A stretch of 64,000 nt of DNA from Pseudomonas tructae. Its GTDB lineage: Bacteria; Pseudomonadota; Gammaproteobacteria; Pseudomonadales; Pseudomonadaceae. The notes under the pieces are model-generated. The model was not told the DNA's origin and searched no databases. It saw nothing but the letters and a program-made list of their open reading frames with translations. Position numbers and translations under genes: made by a program. Where the stretch lies: contig NZ_CP035952.1 of NCBI RefSeq assembly GCF_004214895.1, forward strand, positions 4,412,501 to 4,476,500, given 5' to 3'. Below, in pieces: positions 26,476 through 35,759 of the stretch (within the stretch, counting starts at the first letter, position 1; each line of letters starts with the position of its first letter).

Positions 26476-27492
26476 TCAATTTTCTTTGACGCCCGCTTTG
26501 AATTTCAACGCCAATACAAACAGGCCTGCATAAGCCACCAGAACGCCGAGCAGCCCATCCAGATAGCCAAGCGAAACTGAACAGGCCAATGGCAGGAGCC
26601 AAACCACATTGATGAACAGAACCGCCAGGGTGACCGGTCGATGGCTACCCAACTGCCGGGAAGCGTACTGATAGGCGTGACTACGGTGGGCCTCGTAAAC
26701 TCGGTCTCCTCGCAGCAGCCTACGCAGCAAGGTCGTTGTAGCGTCAACGACAAACACACCCAGAAGAATCAACCATCCCCAGAATAGTGCAGGATCTACC
26801 GCGAGTGCTGACAGTACCAGGACGCCCAGCGTGATACCCAAAAACCCGCTACCCGCATCACCCATGAAAATCTTGGCAGGTGGAAAGTTCCAAATCAGGA
26901 AACCGGCAGTCGCCGCAGCAAGCATCAGAGGTAGAAACGCTTCCCCCGGTTGCGCTACGAGCAGGTAGAGCAGAGCCCCGGACAAACAGGTGGTCACAGC
27001 CTCGACGCTGGCCAGACCGTCAATGCCATCCATGAAGTTGTAGAGGTTCAGCATCCAAACCAGAAATACCGCTGCCAACACATCTCCGGCGATACCCAGG
27101 TCGTAGGTCGTACCAAACAACAGCACAGGAGACAAACCGCCTTGAAAGATCAGCGCAATCGACGCGGCGGAAAAATGCCCGAGCAGACGCCAGCGCGCGG
27201 CAATATGTCCATGGTCATCAAGAAAACCGATGATCGCGACCAAAGCGCCACTACCTGCAAGGCCATAAAACGCCGACGCTGAAAGCTGACCATTGCCCAA
27301 CAAGAAGACCAATGCCAGCAGAAAAGCGAGAACAATTGCCACACCGCCGCCGCGGGGGGTAGCGACCGTATGGGAGCTACGCTGGTTGGGGACGTCCATC
27401 AGGTTTCGCGCAAGCGCATAACGCCGTAGCAGGCCAGTGAGGGTCCAGGCTAATGAAAGTGTAATAAACAAAAGCCACCAAATCATATACAT
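26476..27492 (-). CDS. wbpL: Initiating glycosyl-1-phosphate transferase
   Basis: This 338-residue polytopic membrane protein of the MraY/WecA/WbpL family transfers a HexNAc-1-phosphate from UDP to undecaprenyl phosphate, starting each O-unit. Family motifs are present: FLDDHGHI for Mg binding, LYNFMDGIDGLA near residue 150, FPPAKIFMGDAGSGF near residue 200 and EAHRSHAYQ in the last cytoplasmic loop. WbpL prefers 6-deoxy-HexNAc donors made through WbpM, its downstream neighbour. Two in-frame ATGs (27492, 27486) follow GAGG; the first is used here. Position next to wbpM is conserved. Confidence 0.94.
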   Translation of the reverse strand: MYMIWWLLFITLSLAWTLTGLLRRYALARNLMDVPNQRSSHTVATPRGGGVAIVLAFLLALVFLLGNGQLSASAFYGLAGSGALVAIIGFLDDHGHIAARWRLLGHFSAASIALIFQGGLSPVLLFGTTYDLGIAGDVLAAVFLVWMLNLYNFMDGIDGLASVEAVTTCLSGALLYLLVAQPGEAFLPLMLAAATAGFLIWNFPPAKIFMGDAGSGFLGITLGVLVLSALAVDPALFWGWLILLGVFVVDATTTLLRRLLRGDRVYEAHRSHAYQYASRQLGSHRPVTLAVLFINVVWLLPLACSVSLGYLDGLLGVLVAYAGLFVLALKFKAGVKEN

Positions 27493-27620
27493 ACATCCTC
27501 AAATAACTGACCCGCAAGGGAGACGCTTTCAGACTGAGCGCTCATGCCACCTGCAATACTTATTAATCTAGCGCATCAAAACGTCGCAACAATCGATATT
27601 ACGAGCGCTTGACCACTTGA

Positions 27621-28637
27621 TCATTTACGAGCAATACCGTCTTCTTCCGCTGCCTGAAGAATTTCGTCAAGCCATCCTTCCAAACGGTACTTCTGGTAGA
27701 GTTCAGGGCTAACATCCTTGTATTCAGTATGTAAAAATGAATTGGGGATCTCTGGCGCTAACCGGTCAATGACGCAGATATTCTGCTCCGAGTAAAAATC
27801 GTAAGTTTTCACGCTTGAATTGGTAGTGATTAGTTTCTTCCTGGCGCCCAATGTTTCCAACGTGCGCATGGTTAACCCCGTCTGATGAGGATGCTCAACA
27901 TCGAGAATCGCTTTAGAGGAATTGAATACTGCCTGAACATCCTGTTTGGCCAGGGACTCAAACTTGAAGTGCGCTATTTTTGCCGAACGAAATGTCGGAT
28001 TGATCAGCAGGTAAGCCCAATACACCCACTTCGCCTGGAGAAACAGGTACCAGTGCTTTTTGACATCGTGCCCCAGGCAGCGGTCCACCTTTGAAACAAC
28101 CGAGTAGCGGTCCGAGTGCGCTGTACCAATGAAACTGACATCGATGTCCAGAGAGGACGTGTTGGCCTGCTCAAACCCCGAAGAAAAGAACAGCGGTCGA
28201 AAGCGCAGACCGTACTTATCTGCGTCTGTTCTATCGAACGACAGTACGCTATCAAAAAATTTGAGGTTATCAAGGGCCGATTGACGATTGGCGAATGAGT
28301 CCCACATATAGAGAACAAACTTCGCGTTGACAAAAGTACTTCGCCATTCTTCCAGCACTTCAGCCGAAAGCGTCTGACCACTGATCACGAAGACAAAGTC
28401 ATACTCGGCTGCGTTCAGCGCTGAGACGGATTGGCGGTAGTACTTATTAGCCGCGCCGATAACCCAGTCCCTGCGAAACCGGGTGACCGCCTTCATGAAA
28501 GCGCTTTCAAAAGGCCGATCCAGAAGGAAGTCGACTTTTGCCCCGCGACGCTCCAGTTCATTCTTGATTTCGTTCTCATACCCGAAAAAACGCGGTGCAA
28601 TGTAGAGAACTTTTTTATTATCCAATGGATATTTCAC
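27621..28637 (-). CDS. CgeB-like glycosyltransferase
   Basis: This 338-residue cytoplasmic protein is probably a GT-B glycosyltransferase of the Glyco_trans_1_2/CgeB type. It has VLYIAPRFFGYE at the N-terminal Rossmann start, FVLYMWDSF, and the C-terminal donor-side block DVEHPHQTGLTMRTLETLGARK, given here in part as TGLTMRTLETLGA. The sugar donor cannot be told. The GTG start is one base after the stop of the acetyltransferase gene, so translation is probably coupled. A 128-base gap separates it from wbpL. Confidence 0.78.
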   Translation of the reverse strand: MKYPLDNKKVLYIAPRFFGYENEIKNELERRGAKVDFLLDRPFESAFMKAVTRFRRDWVIGAANKYYRQSVSALNAAEYDFVFVISGQTLSAEVLEEWRSTFVNAKFVLYMWDSFANRQSALDNLKFFDSVLSFDRTDADKYGLRFRPLFFSSGFEQANTSSLDIDVSFIGTAHSDRYSVVSKVDRCLGHDVKKHWYLFLQAKWVYWAYLLINPTFRSAKIAHFKFESLAKQDVQAVFNSSKAILDVEHPHQTGLTMRTLETLGARKKLITTNSSVKTYDFYSEQNICVIDRLAPEIPNSFLHTEYKDVSPELYQKYRLEGWLDEILQAAEEDGIARK

Positions 28638-28638
28638 A

Positions 28639-29199
28639 CTACAAATCCCGGAGCTTGATTATTTTTGCCGGCACGCCAGCCATCACCGCGTTGTCCTCAA
28701 CCGACTTCAGTACAACCGAGTTGGCGCCGACAACAACGTTGTCACCAATACGAACACCGCCCAATATTTTGGCACCTGCACCAATGTAGGCGTTATCACC
28801 TACGACAGGGCGATGAAGCTCGCTGAAGGTGAAGTCCAAGTCGCGCGCGCCCAGGGTGACACCCTGATAGATAACGGCGTTCTTCCCAATGCACAGGGCA
28901 CCGATGACGGTACCGTGTGTATGAGGGAAAAATAGCCCCGGGCCAATCTTGCATTGGGTCGCAATTTCGATACCAAACACCAACGTATTGAGCATCGAAA
29001 AAAAGCGTGCACCTATCCGCAGTCCCTTCGACTGACACGCATAAGCAAGCCGATAGAGCAAGACTGGGGCAAAGCGCGGTGATAGCATCCCACACCACAG
29101 CCTGAACGATGAAGTGCTACTTGTGTGGCCAAACAATTCACGGTGGCGCTTCGCATCCATTACCAGCACACTGCGCAACCCCAGATCTTCTTGCTCCAT
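28639..29199 (-). CDS. Hexapeptide-repeat acetyltransferase (CysE-like)
   Basis: This 186-residue protein has a short helical N-terminus and a left-handed beta-helix of hexapeptide repeats. They run from GIEIATQCKIGPGLFFPHTHG through VIYQGVTLGARD, YIGAGAKILGGVRIG and VVVGANSVVLKSV; each is quoted only in part. The catalytic His lies in FPHTHGTV. CysE-type proteins inside polysaccharide clusters acetylate sugars. Here it could N-acetylate the 3-amino-sugar made by the FdtA/FdtB pair or O-acetylate another residue. GGGAAGG precedes the ATG. It lies 10 bases after the epimerase gene. Confidence 0.85.
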   Translation of the reverse strand: MEQEDLGLRSVLVMDAKRHRELFGHTSSTSSFRLWCGMLSPRFAPVLLYRLAYACQSKGLRIGARFFSMLNTLVFGIEIATQCKIGPGLFFPHTHGTVIGALCIGKNAVIYQGVTLGARDLDFTFSELHRPVVGDNAYIGAGAKILGGVRIGDNVVVGANSVVLKSVEDNAVMAGVPAKIIKLRDL

Positions 29200-29209
29200 T
29201 GACCTTCCC

Positions 29210-30349
29210 TTACTTCATCAATTTACGGTCACGGAGTTCCTGATTTGCGCGTTCCAGCAAATCTTCAGGTAGCGGTTGCTGCGAAACCCAGTCGGCAAAA
29301 CGGCGCAGGCCCTGCTGCAACGTCACCTTGGGGTTTACTCCCAGCAGGTTCTTCAAGCGCGTAATATCCGCATAGTTATGGCGAATATCACCAATTCTGA
29401 ACTGCCCCGTCACAACGACATTGGGTTCTTTTCCGAATGCGCGCGAGAGCTCTTCTGCGACCTCCTTGACCGACGTAGCGATACCACTGCCAACGTTAAT
29501 GACAGCATTAGGCGCTTGATCGACTGTCAAACCCGCCAATACCGCATCAGTGACGTCATCGACGTGAACGAAATCGCGACTCTCAGCACCGTCTTCAAAC
29601 AACGGTAGCTCGCTTGCGCGGCGAATCTTGGTGGAGAAAATTGACAGGATTCCAGTGTACGGATTGTTGAGCGATTGACGCTCACCATAAACGTTCTGCA
29701 AGCGGAAAATAGAGAAGCCAATTCCCATCGACTGACAACCGATACGGACGAGATCTTCTTGGGCGTACTTTGTAGCCGCATAGAAAGAAGAAGGTGCAAT
29801 CTGGTCGGATTCCTGGGTCGCTACCAAGGTCAACGCAGCACCGGTCTCTGGACACACAGGTTCCCACTCGGATTTACCCAAGGCTTCACCCGTACGGGCC
29901 AGAGGACAGACCCGGGCACCATTCAAGGCTGGGCTGACATACGCACCTTCACCGTAGACGGAACGGCTGGAAGCCAAAACGACTCGCTTGACCTGATGCT
30001 CCGACATCTTCACCAGCGCTTCGAAGAGCAATGCAGTGCCCTGCGAGTTGACTTCGTTGTAGCGCGCAATTTCATACATCGACTGCCCTGTGCCGGTTTC
30101 GGCAGCCAGGTGGACAACGGCCGAAACGCCCTGCAGCGCCTTGCTCCAATCGTCAAGGCTGGTCACGCTACCGCGGCGGAAGTCGATACCCGGGGATTCG
30201 AGCCACTCCAGGTCCTTGGGGAGGTGCCCATGAATCTGAGGAGAAAGGCAATCCAGAATCCTCACCTGCTTGCCTGCGGCGAGAATCTTGGGGACCAGGT
30301 GCGAACCAATGAAGCCCGCCCCTCCTGTAACCAGCACCAAATCCGACAT
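29210..30349 (-). CDS. NAD-dependent sugar epimerase, possible 6-deoxy-talose type
   Basis: This 379-residue extended SDR has TGGAGFIGSHLV at the N-terminus, the catalytic SSRSVYGEG and YAATK (Tyr-x3-Lys), and RDFVHVDDV. Between them is an insert of about 45 residues containing WEPVCPETGAALT. From memory, a similar insert with a CPxCG pair occurs in epimerases placed in the dTDP-L-rhamnose 4-epimerase (6-deoxy-L-talose) group; here the second Cys is lost. Together with RmlC in the cluster a dTDP-6-deoxy-L-talose branch is possible, but UDP-sugar 4-epimerisation remains an alternative. Start 30349 has GAGGG upstream. Confidence 0.8.
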   Translation of the reverse strand: MSDLVLVTGGAGFIGSHLVPKILAAGKQVRILDCLSPQIHGHLPKDLEWLESPGIDFRRGSVTSLDDWSKALQGVSAVVHLAAETGTGQSMYEIARYNEVNSQGTALLFEALVKMSEHQVKRVVLASSRSVYGEGAYVSPALNGARVCPLARTGEALGKSEWEPVCPETGAALTLVATQESDQIAPSSFYAATKYAQEDLVRIGCQSMGIGFSIFRLQNVYGERQSLNNPYTGILSIFSTKIRRASELPLFEDGAESRDFVHVDDVTDAVLAGLTVDQAPNAVINVGSGIATSVKEVAEELSRAFGKEPNVVVTGQFRIGDIRHNYADITRLKNLLGVNPKVTLQQGLRRFADWVSQQPLPEDLLERANQELRDRKLMK

Positions 30350-30356
30350 AAATCCC

Positions 30357-31580
30357 TCACTCACGGTTGTCGTTCTCTACGCTGATGATCCTGAAGAACA
30401 GCGCAAGAATAAAAATAAACCCAAGCCCACCGCTAAACAACACCGCAGACAGCGAATTGAAGCACACATAATATACTGAAATGGCCAGGCATGCGATCAG
30501 CGCCTTATTGGCAGAGCACACACAGACGCGCACGCAAAAGGCCAGTATTATTGAGTAGAGCAGCACCCCTAAATAGTCGAAGCTAAGGTAAGCATCGACA
30601 TAGAACACTGTATTGGCGGAGCCTGTACCTGTCTCATTCTGCCCCCACTGAAAGGCGAAGACTTCTTGCTCGAGATTGACTCTTTCCTCGCCAGAGATCC
30701 AGGCAATAGCGCTGATCGACTTACCATGCGTACTTTCGTCATTCAAGACAGTTTCGCGATAACGCAGCCAATCGATGGCAGTAACATAAGGGATATACCA
30801 GATACGATTGATGATGTAATAAATCTGCGAGGTTTCCCCAACAAACAAATTATATTCATCGGGCACCCCAGACATTGGATTAACTTCCTGCGCACCATCA
30901 TCGGAAACAAAGGCACCCCGGGCAATAACACTGACCAATGCAATCAACAGCACCAACCAGAGCATGACCGCATAGGCCTTCTTCTTGTTTCCGGTATTCA
31001 CGAAGATCACGACCAACGGAAGCATTGCAACCAGCGCCCTCGACTTCTCAAGGGTCAGGGCCAAGGAGAACAGGAAGGCTCCAAGTACCGCAAAACGCCA
31101 ACGTGAACGAGTAATAAATAGCTGGGAAATAACCAATGGCATCAACGACGAGACACCAATCGCATACACGTAGAGCAGGCCTCGCTCCCACCCCTCTCGG
31201 GTGCGCAGGAACTCTTCGCGCAGCCCGGAAATATCAGACAGCGACCCACCCTTGAGCGCCTCGAATAGTGCGATACCGGGCGCAGTGATGGCGGCATAAA
31301 CGATAACAGAGAAATATGCGCCCAGAATGACCCAGGAAAAGAAGGCCCACCCCACACGAACCTTTAATACACCGCCATAGAATGCTGTAAACCAACGCCC
31401 TCTAAATACAACGTAGGCAAAATAATAGACCATGACACTCATCATGGACAACAAGAGCAGTTCGAATGCCAGTTTGCGCTCACCAAAAAACACACCCAGC
31501 GCAGAAGGGACAATGTAGAACAGTATTAGCCCAACAATAGGCAGCAAGTAAACGTTTCTAAATTTTAAAATACTGAGCAC
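30357..31580 (-). CDS. wzy: O-antigen polymerase (Wzy-like)
   Basis: This 407-residue protein has about eleven hydrophobic helices and a large periplasmic loop (about residues 225-335, DDGAQEVNPMSG to WGQNETGTG), the topology of Wzy polymerases. Wzy proteins share little sequence, so the call rests on topology and on Wzx and Wzz in the same cluster. It would join undecaprenyl-linked O-units on the periplasmic face. I prefer the GTG at 31580, which has AGGGG seven bases upstream; a frame from TTG at 31622 is possible. WaaL ligase is a less likely reading, as waaL usually lies with the core genes. Confidence 0.78.
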   Translation of the reverse strand: MLSILKFRNVYLLPIVGLILFYIVPSALGVFFGERKLAFELLLLSMMSVMVYYFAYVVFRGRWFTAFYGGVLKVRVGWAFFSWVILGAYFSVIVYAAITAPGIALFEALKGGSLSDISGLREEFLRTREGWERGLLYVYAIGVSSLMPLVISQLFITRSRWRFAVLGAFLFSLALTLEKSRALVAMLPLVVIFVNTGNKKKAYAVMLWLVLLIALVSVIARGAFVSDDGAQEVNPMSGVPDEYNLFVGETSQIYYIINRIWYIPYVTAIDWLRYRETVLNDESTHGKSISAIAWISGEERVNLEQEVFAFQWGQNETGTGSANTVFYVDAYLSFDYLGVLLYSIILAFCVRVCVCSANKALIACLAISVYYVCFNSLSAVLFSGGLGFIFILALFFRIISVENDNRE

Positions 31581-31656
31581 TTCATCGCCCCTAATATAAC
31601 AACTCAGCCGGACGTAACTCAAACTTCACCGGCAACGTCTGCACCCGGATCACAAC

Positions 31657-32622
31657 TCAGACATTTCGCTTCAACGTCGATTTCAACTTCTGCAGTGGGC
31701 CGACCACAATGCCAATGAAGGTTTTGTTAGCCAACACAGCCAGGGCAATCCTGGTCATCAGGCGCTTGAGTCCTGAAGAGTACGCCAGAAAGTACGGCGC
31801 CAGCTGCCTGACCTTGTCTGGATTCTTCTTGACTACCTGCCTGTACAGCTCGCCCAGCAGATAACGATAGGCGCCGGCCTGGCAGGCTCGACGAATCTTC
31901 GGGTCATCAGGATAGCGTGCCTGGATGATGTCTAGCGTTCGCAGCGACTCATCGAGCAGTTCAAATGTTCTCTCACTTGCACCCAGGCCATGCTTTCTGT
32001 ACTTTCCGTAGATACCTGGTAACTCCTTGATCTTACCGTTGAGTCCTACCTCGATACAGAACATCCAGTCAGAAACAACAGGGAATCTCGTATCAAACCC
32101 ATACGCCGGGCAGGCTGAGCGCCTGACCATCAACGACGAGGCACCTGGAATACCGCACTTCGCAATCAAATCGTAAACGTCGCTTACCCGTTCTTTTTCT
32201 GTCGTATTGGTCGTAAACAGAACTTCGCCAGTTTGATGAACAAATACTTCAACGGAGTGATAGGAAAGCACCACTTCCGGATCTTCAAAAAGCGCTACTT
32301 GAGCTTGAATTTTACCAGGTAAAAAGAGGTCATCCCCACCCAACACGGCAAGCAGCTCACCCGTACAGGCGTTAAAGGCCGCGTTCGAGTTACCGGTAAC
32401 GCCGAGATTGATCGGATTGAATACCGGCTTGACTTGCAACGGGTATTTTTTCTGATACTCGTTGATAACCGCCTGCGTTCCATCCGTGGAGGCGTCGTCT
32501 GCAACCACAACCTCCAAATTCGGATAGCCTTGGGAGACGACACTTTCAATCGTCTCACCGATCAAATCGACCTGATTGTAAGTCACAATCATTACCGACA
32601 ATTTTGGAGAATAGCTACTCAC
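31657..32622 (-). CDS. Family 2 glycosyltransferase
   Basis: This 321-residue GT-A enzyme opens with LSVMIVTYNQVDLIGETIESV, quoted as VMIVTYNQ. VVADDASTDGT near residue 42 and the metal-binding VLGGDDLF near residue 98 are typical of inverting GT2 enzymes. The C-terminus has no clear membrane helix; one amphipathic segment may touch the membrane. The donor is unknown. Its GTG start overlaps the wzx stop as GTGA, so translation is coupled. AGGGAG lies eight bases upstream inside wzx. Confidence 0.9.
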   Translation of the reverse strand: MSSYSPKLSVMIVTYNQVDLIGETIESVVSQGYPNLEVVVADDASTDGTQAVINEYQKKYPLQVKPVFNPINLGVTGNSNAAFNACTGELLAVLGGDDLFLPGKIQAQVALFEDPEVVLSYHSVEVFVHQTGEVLFTTNTTEKERVSDVYDLIAKCGIPGASSLMVRRSACPAYGFDTRFPVVSDWMFCIEVGLNGKIKELPGIYGKYRKHGLGASERTFELLDESLRTLDIIQARYPDDPKIRRACQAGAYRYLLGELYRQVVKKNPDKVRQLAPYFLAYSSGLKRLMTRIALAVLANKTFIGIVVGPLQKLKSTLKRNV

Positions 32623-33893
32623 ACATCACTCCCTGCAATTTGGACATCACGCTTCATCAGTGGGGCAGTCGCACGCCATACCATCACCCAATAAATCAGG
32701 TAAATCAGTGCATGCGCCATCGCAACACCTTCCAGGCCCAGCCACCCTGTGAAGCCATAGGTGAGAAAAACAAACCCTGATGCGGAAATAACCTCCAAGG
32801 CGATAAAGCGCTTGAACATTGCCTTGCCCAGCATCAGATAAGCTAACAGCCAACTTCCAATCTTCAAGCTGTCGCCAATCATTTGCCAGGCAAACAAATC
32901 GCGCATTGGAGAAAATTCAGGCGTAAACAGAATCGAGATAATCAGGTCTCGAAATAGGTAGATGATCAAACCGCAGAGCGCAGACACCGGCAAAATCAAC
33001 TTGTAGCCTTGAGCGATTTCACGCCTCAACGCCCCAGGCTCTGACACTTCAGACAAGCGTGGCAAAAAATAGACACTTAATGTCGTCGTGGCGACAATCA
33101 GGTAAGCGGAGCTCATTCGCCACAAGGCTTCCCAGTAACCTGCGAACTCCCAGCCCAATGTGGTTCCCAGATGGTCACGCACCAGAATATGGCTGACCGG
33201 AACACAGATCGCTGAGGCCAAGGCCATCAAGGTAAACTTTGACAAATTGACAAGTGCCGGTTTTTCTATGGCGCCAAACAGATAACTGACTCGGAACCAA
33301 GGCGCCTTGCGGCACAGCCACAGCGTCACAAAAAACGCCAAGGACTGATAGACCGCGAGCGCTACCAGTGCACCGTAAAGCCCCCAAGCCAGCGTCATTA
33401 ACACCGTTATCAGCAGTGCAAATACACTACCCGCAATGTTGGCAATTACGTACGACAACACCTCCTTCTTGCCATTGAGAATCGCCAAGAGGAGGGTATT
33501 CAGGGTGAAGAGAACCAAGGTGGCGGCAAACCAAAGAAAGACGCCGCCAAAATTTTCGTCCTTTAAAAACCAGTAGGCCAGCTGTTTATTGAGAAGCGCA
33601 ATGATCAGTGAAGCCAGCAACGAGCCGATTAACGCAATCGAACCCGCCGTTCGCCAGATGCTGTGCTGTTTTTCCGGCTGTTCATGGTACTCGGCAGTGT
33701 ACTTGGTCACGCCAGTATTGATCGCCCCACTGGCAAAAGTGGTCATCATCTGCACCGCATTCTGAAACTGCCCGAGCGCCGCATAGCCGGCCGGCCCCAC
33801 GTAAACAGCAAGTACCTTGTTGATACCGAGTAACGTCAACATCTTTATGATGACTGCGATACCATTCAACATACTGGTTTTTATCAGCGTCAT
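32619..33893 (-). CDS. wzx: O-unit flippase
   Basis: This 424-residue polytopic membrane protein of the MATE/polysaccharide-export superfamily has about twelve helices. The N-terminal SMLNGIAVIIKMLTLLGINK and YVGPAGYAALGQFQN blocks resemble WzxE of the enterobacterial common antigen system. WzxE moves a lipid-linked unit containing Fuc4NAc, a dTDP-derived amino-deoxy sugar. This fits a unit with a dTDP-3-amino-3,6-dideoxyhexose made by the adjacent aminotransferase. It lies 14 bases after the aminotransferase gene and overlaps the GT2 gene by four bases. Confidence 0.92.
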   Translation of the reverse strand: MTLIKTSMLNGIAVIIKMLTLLGINKVLAVYVGPAGYAALGQFQNAVQMMTTFASGAINTGVTKYTAEYHEQPEKQHSIWRTAGSIALIGSLLASLIIALLNKQLAYWFLKDENFGGVFLWFAATLVLFTLNTLLLAILNGKKEVLSYVIANIAGSVFALLITVLMTLAWGLYGALVALAVYQSLAFFVTLWLCRKAPWFRVSYLFGAIEKPALVNLSKFTLMALASAICVPVSHILVRDHLGTTLGWEFAGYWEALWRMSSAYLIVATTTLSVYFLPRLSEVSEPGALRREIAQGYKLILPVSALCGLIIYLFRDLIISILFTPEFSPMRDLFAWQMIGDSLKIGSWLLAYLMLGKAMFKRFIALEVISASGFVFLTYGFTGWLGLEGVAMAHALIYLIYWVMVWRATAPLMKRDVQIAGSDV

Positions 33894-33907
33894 AGGTTCA
33901 AATCACC

Positions 33908-35026
33908 TTACGACACAAAGCGATTACATGCTTCGATCACTTTATCAGCATCCTCAAGACTCATCACCGGGCTGAGCGGAAGGCTCAAGACCTCCTGATG
34001 AATCATTTCAGTCAGAGGATACGACTGCCCGTTCATATCCGCGTATGCCAACTGTTTGTGCGGTGGAATAGGATAATGAATGATGGTCTGAATACCGAGG
34101 CTGCTCAAATGTGCCTGCAACTTCTCGCGTTGCGAACTACGGATCACGAAGAGATGCCAGACATGCTGCGAATACGAAGCAGCATCCACGGTGGAGGCCA
34201 ATGGCAAGCGAATCGCATCATTTTTGATGCCTTGCAAGTAACGATTGACAATTTTCCGGCGATGCTGAGTATGCTCATCCAAATACTTGAGCTTAACGCT
34301 GAGCAGCGCAGCCTGGAGTTCGTCCAGTCGACTATTTACACCTTGGTAGAGATTTTTGTACTTTTCGTGTGAACCGTAGTTACCCAGCGCCCGGATAGTA
34401 CTGGCTAACTCATCATCATTGGTTGTTACAGCACCGGCATCGCCTAGCGCTCCCAGGTTTTTACCTGGGTAAAAACTGAAACCGGATGCATCACCCCAAG
34501 CACCCGCTTTTTTACCCTCCAGCAAGGCGCCATGCGCTTGTGCCGAATCCTCAAGAATAAGCAGATCATGCGCCTTCGCAATCTCTTTAAGTTGCGGCAT
34601 AGGCGCTAACTGCCCATACAAATGAACAGCCAGGATCAGACGGGTTTTGGGTGTAATCGCGGCACGAACATTGTCGGGGCACAGGTTGAACGTCTGTGCA
34701 TCAGGCTCAACCAGTACCGGGACGAGTTTGTTTTCAGTGATGGCAAGTACACTGGCAATGTAGGTATTGGCGGGAACAATAACCTCATCACCTTCGCGCA
34801 ATTTACCCAATTCTTTCCACGCACGAATGGTCAAGATCAATGCATCCAGGCCATTGGCAACACCGATGCAATTACGCGCCCCACAGTAGTCAGCAAACGC
34901 ACCCTCAAATGCTTCGAGACTACGTCCGTGTATATACCAACCCGAATCAATAACGTCTGTCGCAGCTTGAATCAACTCATCTCTGAACTGCCGATTGACA
35001 GCAGCGAGGTCAAGGAAAGAAATCAT
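33908..35026 (-). CDS. Sugar aminotransferase, FdtB/QdtB-like
   Basis: This 372-residue DegT/DnrJ/EryC1 family PLP enzyme has EDSAQAHGA, the lysine block [16 protein letters not shown] near residue 185, and the [12 protein letters not shown] block near residue 230. FdtB and QdtB aminate dTDP-3-keto-6-deoxyhexose at C3 using glutamate, after isomerisation by FdtA or QdtA. An FdtA/QdtA-like gene is in the same operon, which supports this reading over C4 aminotransferases such as WecE. GGAG lies six bases before the ATG. Whether the product is Fuc3N or Qui3N depends on the isomerase. Confidence 0.88.
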   Translation of the reverse strand: MISFLDLAAVNRQFRDELIQAATDVIDSGWYIHGRSLEAFEGAFADYCGARNCIGVANGLDALILTIRAWKELGKLREGDEVIVPANTYIASVLAITENKLVPVLVEPDAQTFNLCPDNVRAAITPKTRLILAVHLYGQLAPMPQLKEIAKAHDLLILEDSAQAHGALLEGKKAGAWGDASGFSFYPGKNLGALGDAGAVTTNDDELASTIRALGNYGSHEKYKNLYQGVNSRLDELQAALLSVKLKYLDEHTQHRRKIVNRYLQGIKNDAIRLPLASTVDAASYSQHVWHLFVIRSSQREKLQAHLSSLGIQTIIHYPIPPHKQLAYADMNGQSYPLTEMIHQEVLSLPLSPVMSLEDADKVIEACNRFVS

Positions 35027-35066
35027 GTTCTACTCCACTTGTATTCTATTCGTTAGCGCGGTTCAA

Positions 35067-35717
35067 TTACGAAATATAGTCTCGAGCTGAGACAATAGAG
35101 TCGACGATTTTTCCACTGCCCAGTCGCTCTAGAATCTGCTGACTTCTGAGCCCGTTTGTTACCAGGAATACATCCACCCCTAGCTCGCCTGCGGCTTGCG
35201 CATCAACCTCGGTATCACCAATCCAGACGGACTCATTGGCGACAAGGTCACCACCAAGGTAGTCACGCACGGCTTGCGCCTTGCCCTCTCCAGCGCTTTG
35301 ATGGGTGCACACAAGGACCTTATCCAGATAAGCACTCAACCCGGCAGCATCCAACTGTACTTGAAGTGCCTGCGCATCCTTCCTCAGCGTGACCAGCACC
35401 AGTCTCTTGCCTTGCTGCTTCCAGTGACGTAAGCATTCCAGCGCACCCGGCTGAACCGTGTCCAGCTCAAGAGCCTGCGGCGACTCGATCATTTCAAGCC
35501 AGCGGACCAGGAAGTCGTCGTACAAGGCCTCTGCACCGGAAAGAGCCAAAAGCTCCCGGCGATTGATGGTTTCGCGCTTCAGCTGCCAATAGGTAGTTGC
35601 ATCTATTGGCGTGAATCCTGCCTGCTCCAGAATGCTGCGGTAGCAATGGAAGTGCCGGACATTACCGTCCAGTAGAGGCCCATCCAGATCAAGAAATACT
35701 GTATTTACTTTTTTCAC
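35067..35717 (-). CDS. HAD family hydrolase of O-antigen cluster
   Basis: This 216-residue cytoplasmic HAD phosphatase has motif I FLDLDGPLLDG (Asp nucleophile at residue 10, Pro where most have Thr). A helical cap (about residues 20-85) is followed by motif II VTLRKD, a Lys near residue 150, and motif III WIGDTEVDAQAAG. The fold and cap suggest a small phosphorylated substrate, but no pathway step in this cluster obviously needs it. It starts with GTG and has GAGG seven bases upstream. It lies between the SDR and aminotransferase genes with about 40-base gaps. Confidence 0.82.
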   Translation of the reverse strand: MKKVNTVFLDLDGPLLDGNVRHFHCYRSILEQAGFTPIDATTYWQLKRETINRRELLALSGAEALYDDFLVRWLEMIESPQALELDTVQPGALECLRHWKQQGKRLVLVTLRKDAQALQVQLDAAGLSAYLDKVLVCTHQSAGEGKAQAVRDYLGGDLVANESVWIGDTEVDAQAAGELGVDVFLVTNGLRSQQILERLGSGKIVDSIVSARDYIS

Positions 35718-35759
35718 TGTAGAGCCTCGACAGGGAGCGATGAAACAATGGATATATTA

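Noticed and set aside
30357..31580. Calling the polytopic protein the O-antigen ligase WaaL
   Set aside because: Ligase genes usually lie with core-oligosaccharide genes; position among wzx, wzz and transferases favours polymerase.
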